A stretch of DNA of 17,706 nt from Chitinophagaceae bacterium UBA2789 (GTDB lineage Bacteria > Bacteroidota > Bacteroidia > Chitinophagales > Chitinophagaceae), in contig DEHX01000160.1 of assembly GCA_002352145.1 (NCBI GenBank), forward strand, positions 28,507 through 46,212. Reading direction: 5' to 3'. This document shows positions 13,412 to 17,706 of this stretch, piece after piece. Positions within the stretch are counted from its first letter, which is position 1. Every line of letters starts with the position of its first letter. The notes beneath the pieces were generated by a model, which searched no databases, was not told the origin of the DNA, and saw only the letters and a program-made list of their open reading frames with translations. A program made the translations under genes and the position numbers.

Positions 13412-13804
13412 ATGAAATTAAAGATCAATTGGGACGCTTTGGGCATTGGGGCCACCCTGGCCTGTGCTATTCATTGTGCCATGTTGCCTTTGCTGATGAG
13501 CAGCCTGCCTTTATTTGGAATTAATATCATTCATCATACCGGGTTTGAAGTTGGGATGATCCTGTTGGCACTGGCGATCGGCACTTATTCTCTCTGGCAT
13601 GGTTACCGTAAGCATCACCACAGCATTTTGCCGATCGCAATATTTTATAGTGGCTTTGCTTTCCTGGTGCTAAAACAGTTTTTCTTGCATTACAGCACCT
13701 GGCTATTAATTCCGGCCGTTTTGCTCATTATCACCGCCCACCTCATCAATTATAAATCATGCCGGGTGCATAATCATGCTCATTCCGATGACTGCAATCA
13801 TTAG
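13412..13804 (+). CDS. MerC-like small membrane protein with His/Cys-rich tail
   Basis: The protein has 130 residues from Met at 13412. The frame is open to a GTG at 13361, but that extension overlaps the promoter. MerC features are INWDALGIGATLACAIHC, with Cys18 and Cys22 (CAIHC) in the first membrane helix, which carries metal in MerC proteins. Further helices are at about 44-62, 72-88 and 95-112. The cytoplasmic loop WHGYRKHHHS and the tail CRVHNHAHSDDCNH are rich in metal-binding His and Cys. MerC proper imports mercuric ion; Bacteroidota homologues beside Fur regulators more likely handle another metal such as zinc. It is divergent from SCO-Fur. Confidence 0.88.
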   Translation: MKLKINWDALGIGATLACAIHCAMLPLLMSSLPLFGINIIHHTGFEVGMILLALAIGTYSLWHGYRKHHHSILPIAIFYSGFAFLVLKQFFLHYSTWLLIPAVLLIITAHLINYKSCRVHNHAHSDDCNH

Positions 13805-13884
13805 TATGTAAGATTGTTTACTTCAGATTGACTATTTTCATTACAGCAACTTTCTTTAGAATATTCATTTTTAATTCCCCTTAC

Positions 13885-14310
13885 ATGAAAAAGTTTTCTT
13901 CTTTCATTGTCTGCCTGTTTTTTGGTATTTCCATATTGGCCCAAAGCAAACAGGAGAAATCTATACTTGCCATTTTAGGTAAGCAAACCCAAGCCTGGAA
14001 CCGGGGAGATATTGAAGCATTCATGAATGGATATTGGGAAAATGATTCTCTGATGTTCATTGGAAAAAGCGGGGTAACTTATGGATGGAAAAACACTCTC
14101 AATAATTACAAAAAAGGATACCCTGATACTGCAGCAATGGGTAAACTTACATTCACTATTATCCAGGTAAAAAAACTATCCGCCAAATATTATCATGTTA
14201 CCGGAAAATGGTTGCTTAAACGATCGGTTGGCGATGCAGGAGGACACTATACGCTTTTATTCAGAAAGATCAGGGGGCGATGGGTGATTATCAGTGACCA
14301 CAGCAGTTAG
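13885..14310 (+). CDS. Exported SnoaL/DUF4440-like protein
   Basis: The protein has 141 residues from Met at 13885. The longer frame from 13828 adds 19 residues without sense, whereas MKKFSSFIVCLFFGISILAQ is a signal peptide cut before Gln20. The mature part has the NTF2-like cone fold: KSILAILGKQTQAWNRGDIEAFM is the opening helix, followed by DSLMFIGKSGVTYGW and NTLNNYKKGYPD. The final strands are YHVTGKWLLKRSVG and GGHYTLLFRKIRGRWVIISDHSS. The last matches the DUF4440 ending 'G.W.Iv.DH.S'. Such proteins bind small molecules or act as enzymes with few conserved residues; the substrate is unknown. Its stop is 7 bp from the stop of a converging gene. Confidence 0.9.
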   Translation: MKKFSSFIVCLFFGISILAQSKQEKSILAILGKQTQAWNRGDIEAFMNGYWENDSLMFIGKSGVTYGWKNTLNNYKKGYPDTAAMGKLTFTIIQVKKLSAKYYHVTGKWLLKRSVGDAGGHYTLLFRKIRGRWVIISDHSS

Positions 14311-14317
14311 CATTTGT

Positions 14318-14542
14318 TCACCTCAGGTCGTTCTTCCATATTTTGAAAAAGTAGCGGAGCAGTAAAAAGAATGTAATTGCCATCAATACATAAAAAATAA
14401 CTGTATAAATGCCCTGTTTATATGCTAACTGGAAGTACAAACCAGCAGTGGCACAGGCCATCAACCACAATAAGCCCCACGAAACAGTATTTATGATCCG
14501 TAGAAAAAATTTTTTAACCTCCGGGTCCCAGCCTTGCTCCAT
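14318..14542 (-). CDS. Small two-helix membrane protein
   Basis: The protein has 74 residues. Two membrane helices are visible, about 17-37 (NTVSWGLLWLMACATAGLYF) and 44-63 (GIYTVIFYVLMAITFFLLLR). A charged N-terminus (EQGWDPEVKKFF) precedes them and a short basic tail (FKIWKNDLR) follows. No family is recognised and there are no catalytic motifs. The coding reading is supported by the hydrophobic pattern with charged ends and by the absence of another gene in the interval. It converges with the DUF4440-like gene (7-bp gap). Confidence 0.7.
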   Translation of the reverse strand: MEQGWDPEVKKFFLRIINTVSWGLLWLMACATAGLYFQLAYKQGIYTVIFYVLMAITFFLLLRYFFKIWKNDLR

Positions 14543-14596
14543 TCTTTCAAATTGAAACCGAAAGGTACATTATTTCAAATGCCGGTAATTGTTTGT

Positions 14597-15370
14597 TTAA
14601 CGAAGCAGCAGGTTTTTAAAATCAGAAGAGTCGCCGTTAAACACATTGAAATCAACGGGTGAAACTATCCCGTTAACCCTTCCTTCATCGCTGTGCTGCC
14701 AGAATACCCATCCCCTGCTGATGCGGGGTTGCTCCGGCTGGTAATAATGCGCCACCCATAGCGGGTAGTTGTCAAAATCACTGCCCAGGTTACGGTTATA
14801 AAAATCTACATTGGTATAAATAATAGGTTTTACCCCGTAATGGTTCTCTGCGATGTCGAGCCATTTTTTTACTTCTTTCTTTAATTGTTCCGGAGATGTT
14901 CCATTCAGTTGCTCCACATCCAGTACCGGGGGAAGGTCGCCCGGTTCCAGTTCTACCTTATCAATAAAATTCTCCGCCTGTAAGCGGCCGTCTTTCGATG
15001 CAATGAAAAAATGATAGGCTCCGCGGAAGATTCCGGCATCTTTTGACCTCTTCCAGTTTCTTTTAAAATGTGGATCCGTATTACCAATACCCTCTGTAGC
15101 CTTAATAAAAGCAAAACCCAATTGAATATCCTGCACATTCATCGCCTTTACTTCCTCCCAGGCAATAGAAGACTGATATTTGGAAACATCAATGCCGTGA
15201 ATAGTATAACCTCCGGGAATAACAATGCCGAATTCGGGGTAACGTACAGACCTGGCTTTGCGGTATGTTTTCCATTGCCAGAATAACCAGCTGCCTGTTA
15301 TCAGAACAACAGCACCCATTACTAATAGCAAGTTGCGGCGTAGTTTATATTTCTGGCGGCGGGTAAGCAT
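14597..15370 (-). CDS. Membrane-anchored GH25 lysozyme
   Basis: The protein has 257 residues. A basic start (TRRQKYKLRRN) and a membrane helix (about 13-32, LLLVMGAVVLITGSWLFWQW) anchor it, with the enzyme outside. Residues about 57-255 are glycoside hydrolase family 25, which cleaves beta-1,4 links in peptidoglycan. The domain opens with IHGIDVSKYQSSIAW (Asp61). It continues with FAFIKATEGIGNTDPHF and FRGAYHFF, the active-site DxE pair Asp151/Glu153 in PPVLDVEQL, and IIYTNVDFY, and closes with WVFWQHSDEG and VSPVDFNVF (Asp240). All expected catalytic positions are present. It is divergent from the kinase remnant and has its own promoter. The likely role is cell-wall remodelling or attack on other bacteria. 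Confidence 0.95.
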   Translation of the reverse strand: MLTRRQKYKLRRNLLLVMGAVVLITGSWLFWQWKTYRKARSVRYPEFGIVIPGGYTIHGIDVSKYQSSIAWEEVKAMNVQDIQLGFAFIKATEGIGNTDPHFKRNWKRSKDAGIFRGAYHFFIASKDGRLQAENFIDKVELEPGDLPPVLDVEQLNGTSPEQLKKEVKKWLDIAENHYGVKPIIYTNVDFYNRNLGSDFDNYPLWVAHYYQPEQPRISRGWVFWQHSDEGRVNGIVSPVDFNVFNGDSSDFKNLLLR

Positions 15371-15389
15371 TTAATAAAAGCATTGCATG

Positions 15390-15425
15390 CAAATGTAAAA
15401 TGTCAAACCTTATTGAATTGCCAAA
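15390..15425 (-). promoter_or_regulatory. Promoter for the GH25 gene
   Basis: On the minus strand, TACATTTG (15390-15397) matches TAnnTTTG exactly. TTTG at 15422-15425 lies 24 bp upstream, slightly long. The implied leader is about 10-15 bases before the ATG at 15370. Confidence 0.5.
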
Positions 15426-15443
15426 GTTTGAAAAAGGAATTTG

Positions 15444-15451
15444 TATATTTA
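15444..15451 (+). promoter_or_regulatory. -7-like element before the kinase remnant
   Basis: TATATTTA matches seven of eight positions of TAnnTTTG and lies 11 bp before the ATG at 15463. It favours that start over the ATG at 15400. A TTG at 15418-15420 lies 23 bp upstream. Confidence 0.35.
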
Positions 15452-15462
15452 GATACCCCACC

Positions 15463-15909
15463 ATGAGCTATGCTATTGAACAGTTCTATCGCCTCTTTCA
15501 GGGCGCATTGTTTTTCCAGGGAATTTTCTTTGGAATTCTCTTTTTCTTGACAAAGCGAAAAGATATCATGTGGTACGCTTTGTACCTTTTAGCAGCGGCA
15601 GCCAATTTCTTTATTAATGCAAGCGGCACATTTCTTAACATTGATGAAAACCTGGTAGGTAAGGAAGCAGCGAACAATGCGGTAAAATACAGCGGGGCAT
15701 CAGAACTGGTTATCAGAACTAGTAAATCAAAAGGACAACTAGCATTAACTGTATCAGATAATGGAAAAGGTTTTAATCCAGAAGCAGGGTATGCAGGTAA
15801 TGGAATAAACAATATGAAAAAAAGGGCGGAAGAAACCGGGGGTCAATTATCAATATAATCAGGTGCGAAAGCAGGGACCGAAATAAGTTATTGCTGCAAA
15901 ATCACCTGA
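15463..15909 (+). pseudogene. Histidine kinase remnant: 7TM-type N-terminus joined to ATPase C-terminus
   Basis: The open frame from 15463 gives 131 residues to TAA at 15856-15858. Residues 1-~65 look like the membrane start of a Bacteroidota 7TM-type sensor kinase (IEQFYRLFQGALFFQGIFFG, then FFLTKRKDIMWYALYLL). Residues ~66-131 are the end of a HATPase domain: N-box KEAANNAVKYSG (Glu68), G1 box DNGKGF (99-104), G2 box GNGINNMKKRAEE (112-124). Missing between them are the other membrane helices, the linker, and the dimerisation domain with its phospho-histidine. The frame continues past the TAA as SGAKAGTEISYCCKIT, a good kinase C-terminus (GTEI), to TGA at 15907-15909. This indicates a large in-frame deletion plus a nonsense change. 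It cannot be a working kinase, though the short protein could still be made. Confidence 0.8.
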
Positions 15910-15918
15910 AGGGTGATT
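15900..15918 (+). promoter_or_regulatory. Inverted repeat upstream of the TPR kinase gene
   Basis: AATCACC and GGTGATT form a 7-bp perfect inverted repeat around TGAAG, 56 bp upstream of the kinase ATG. The ancestral stop of the remnant lies in its loop. Only a weak U-tract follows. It could be a remnant terminator or an operator for the cognate response regulator. Confidence 0.4.
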
Positions 15919-15974
15919 GTTTATGGATATAATAATTGCAATTTGTGTTCAGATTTTTTTGAAGTAATTAATAA

Positions 15975-17706
15975 ATGTTTAGTAAGCAATTAAAATATTT
16001 AGGGCTATTGCTATGCCTGAATTGTGTCATTGCGTCAGCACAATATGTCGCGCCGGACAGTCTGAAGAAAATTATTGCCACTGCAAAAAAAGAAACAGAC
16101 AGAATTGATGCGATGAATTGGCTGGCATTCAGATATTATCAAAAATTAGATACAAGCAGTTGTCGCATTTGGGCAGAGAGGGCACTTAGTTCTTCAGTAA
16201 AAATTGGCTATAAAAAGGGTGAGGGCTTTGCTTATATTAACCTGGGAAACATAAATTATGCTTATGGACCTGATTCTTTGGTAACAAAATATTACCAACA
16301 AGCAAAAAAAGCACTTGAAACTGCGGGAGATAAAGGACTCCTTGGCATTGTTCATAGTAATTTGGCCTCGCATTCTATGTTCAAACAATCATACCTTGAA
16401 TCATTAAGAGAGCTTAATAAATCCCTGAGGCTTCAACAGGAGTCAGGGTTTCAATTTGGTCTTGCACATAGCTATATGTCAATCGGAACCTATCATTTTT
16501 TAATGGGAGATTACATTGAAGCAGAAAAGAATCTTTCAAAATCAGAACACATGTTCAGAGTGCAAAATGAAAACACCTTGCTATCCTATTCTTATTATTT
16601 CGGAGGCCTAACTTATTCTGCTCTCAAAAAATATAGGCTTGCAAAAGCACACTTAGATATGGCAAGGGAAATTTTTAAAAATTCTGGTGAAACCGTTTGG
16701 TTTGAAATAGAGTATTACCGGTGTGTTGCGATGATTTATTTGGAAAGGGCTGACTCTTGCCTGACAGCCAAAAATAAAACCCTGGCGGTTGAAAACTTTA
16801 TGTTATCGGAAAAGAATTTAAATATAGCAGTTCAAAAAAATACCATTAATGACTATGATCAGTTTGGTTTGATCTATAATAATCTTGGCTTGCTATACCT
16901 ATCATGGAAAAAATATGCACTTTCAAAGAAGTTTTTTCTTAAATCGCTAGAGTCAGCTCGTATAACCCGGGACAAAAGAATTTTTGATGGATCACATGAT
17001 GGGCTTTCGCAGATTGACAGCATTAACAATGATTTTGAATCTGCTTTAGCTAATTATAAAAATCATATACTTTATCGTGATAGCATTAATAGCGAAAAGA
17101 ATATCCGGGATATTGAACGTTATAAAATAGAGTTTGAAACTGAAAAAAATCTGGATGATATCAAACTGCTTACTGCCGAAAACGAATTGAATACTGCTAT
17201 TGTTTCTAAACAAAAGCAACAGAAGAATTTTGTATTCGCATGCACTGGTATTTTATTACTGGCAGGTATTTACGGGTTTCAACGTTACCGCAACAAGAGA
17301 AGAATACAAAGTCAACAAGAGATTGCAGAAGAGCGGCAACGCATCAGCCGTGACCTTCATGACGAAATAGGCGCCACCCTCAGCGGTATTGCTATGTACG
17401 GACACATGGTAAAAAACAGCCTGGGAAACAGTAATACAGATATGGCTGTGCAATCAGCGGATATTATTCAGGAATCCGCTACAGAAATGGTAAATAAACT
17501 GAATGATATTGTATGGCTTATCAAACCGCAAAATGAGTCCATGGAAGCCCTGATCGGGCGGTTAAATATATACGCTGCTGAAATGTGTGCCGCCAAAAAT
17601 ATTGTTCCGGATATTCAGGTTACCGGTGAGGCAGCAGGCAGTGCCCCGCCACTGGAGCAACGAAAAAATATTTACCTGATATGTAAAGAAGCTATTAATA
17701 ATGCGG
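15975..17706 (+). CDS. TPR-containing sensor histidine kinase (partial)
   Basis: The gene is open from 15975 to the window end (577 codons) and its 3' end is cut off. Residues 1-~23 are a signal peptide (YLGLLLCLNCVIASAQ). Residues ~30-400 are periplasmic tetratricopeptide-like repeats (AYINLGNINYAYG, LGIVHSNLASHSMF, SYMSIGTYHFLMGDYIEAEK, IYNNLGLLYLSWKKYALSKK), then a charged coiled segment. A membrane helix follows at about 418-436 (FVFACTGILLLAGIYGF). The HisKA_3 dimerisation domain has ERQRISRDLHDEIGATLSGI with phospho-acceptor His462. The ATPase domain begins with N-box KEAINNA (571-577) at the edge. Such kinases pair with LuxR-type response regulators, probably encoded just outside the window. 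The signal sensed is unknown. Confidence 0.93.
   Translation, partial: MFSKQLKYLGLLLCLNCVIASAQYVAPDSLKKIIATAKKETDRIDAMNWLAFRYYQKLDTSSCRIWAERALSSSVKIGYKKGEGFAYINLGNINYAYGPDSLVTKYYQQAKKALETAGDKGLLGIVHSNLASHSMFKQSYLESLRELNKSLRLQQESGFQFGLAHSYMSIGTYHFLMGDYIEAEKNLSKSEHMFRVQNENTLLSYSYYFGGLTYSALKKYRLAKAHLDMAREIFKNSGETVWFEIEYYRCVAMIYLERADSCLTAKNKTLAVENFMLSEKNLNIAVQKNTINDYDQFGLIYNNLGLLYLSWKKYALSKKFFLKSLESARITRDKRIFDGSHDGLSQIDSINNDFESALANYKNHILYRDSINSEKNIRDIERYKIEFETEKNLDDIKLLTAENELNTAIVSKQKQQKNFVFACTGILLLAGIYGFQRYRNKRRIQSQQEIAEERQRISRDLHDEIGATLSGIAMYGHMVKNSLGNSNTDMAVQSADIIQESATEMVNKLNDIVWLIKPQNESMEALIGRLNIYAAEMCAAKNIVPDIQVTGEAAGSAPPLEQRKNIYLICKEAINNA

Noticed and set aside
13336..13524. 62-codon open frame near the MerC start in another frame
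   Set aside because: It overlaps the promoter and the MerC reading frame, and its translation is not family-like.
13412..13804. Reading the MerC-like gene as a true mercury-resistance determinant
   Set aside because: No MerR, MerA, MerT or MerP is present. The neighbours are a Fur-type regulator and SCO, so mercury resistance is not supported.
17256..17453. 65-codon minus-strand open frame in the kinase
   Set aside because: It is opposite the membrane helix and the phospho-acceptor domain of a clear kinase, so a shadow.
1..17706. Mobile element, phage, CRISPR or toxin-antitoxin explanation for the gene run
   Set aside because: No transposase, integrase, terminal inverted repeats, repeat-spacer array or recognisable toxin or antitoxin is visible, and the paired families are too divergent to be a recent duplication.

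Overview
The window looks like chromosomal DNA of a Bacteroidota bacterium, most likely a member of the Chitinophagaceae. Three lines of evidence support this. Starts are A-rich with no clear Shine-Dalgarno sequences. Several promoter candidates fit the Bacteroidota TTG / TAnnTTTG pattern. The protein families are typical of that group: DUF2911-TPR, DUF5606, DUF6265, DinB/YfiT, MerC next to a Fur regulator, GH25 with an N-terminal anchor, and a TPR-type histidine kinase. I see no transposase, integrase, phage gene, CRISPR array, rRNA or tRNA. No gap between genes exceeds about 165 bases.

Region 1 (1-9667, all minus strand) is a run of 17 genes, mostly short proteins with one main domain, and many are translationally coupled. 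In transcription order it begins with a secreted Spy/CpxP-like protein that ends in a strong terminator (9198-9237). Next comes a tight trio: a DUF1579-like secreted protein, a lipoprotein and a four-helix membrane protein. Then follow DUF2911-TPR, DUF1801, VOC, a membrane-anchored SRPBCC protein, a DUF6265 lipoprotein, an AHSA1-type SRPBCC protein, DinB, DinB, DUF1801, an exported YCII-domain protein, VOC, an AraC regulator, DUF4287/DUF5655, and a partial TPR-like gene at the left edge. VOC, DinB, SRPBCC and DUF1801 each occur twice. The set resembles an accessory stress or small-molecule resistance island, but no substrate can be read from sequence.

Region 2 (9814-12270, plus strand) holds a DUF5606 protein and an M3-family oligoendopeptidase with an intact HExxH motif. 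A long nested hairpin lies between them and an intrinsic terminator follows.

Region 3 (12269-13804) is a metal-handling module. A SCO copper chaperone and a Fur-family repressor form a minus-strand operon, divergent from a MerC-like membrane protein. The divergent promoter region carries a Fur-box-like element that overlaps the merC promoter, which suggests autoregulation and control of both arms.

Region 4 (13885-15370) has a secreted SnoaL/DUF4440-like protein, a small two-helix membrane protein and a membrane-anchored GH25 lysozyme.

Region 5 (15463-17706, plus strand) is a signalling locus. A decayed histidine kinase has its 7TM-type N-terminus joined in frame to the end of an ATPase domain, with a stop codon inside it. 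It is followed by a TPR histidine kinase that runs off the right edge. This pseudogene and the metal-module operator are the clearest non-routine signals in the window.
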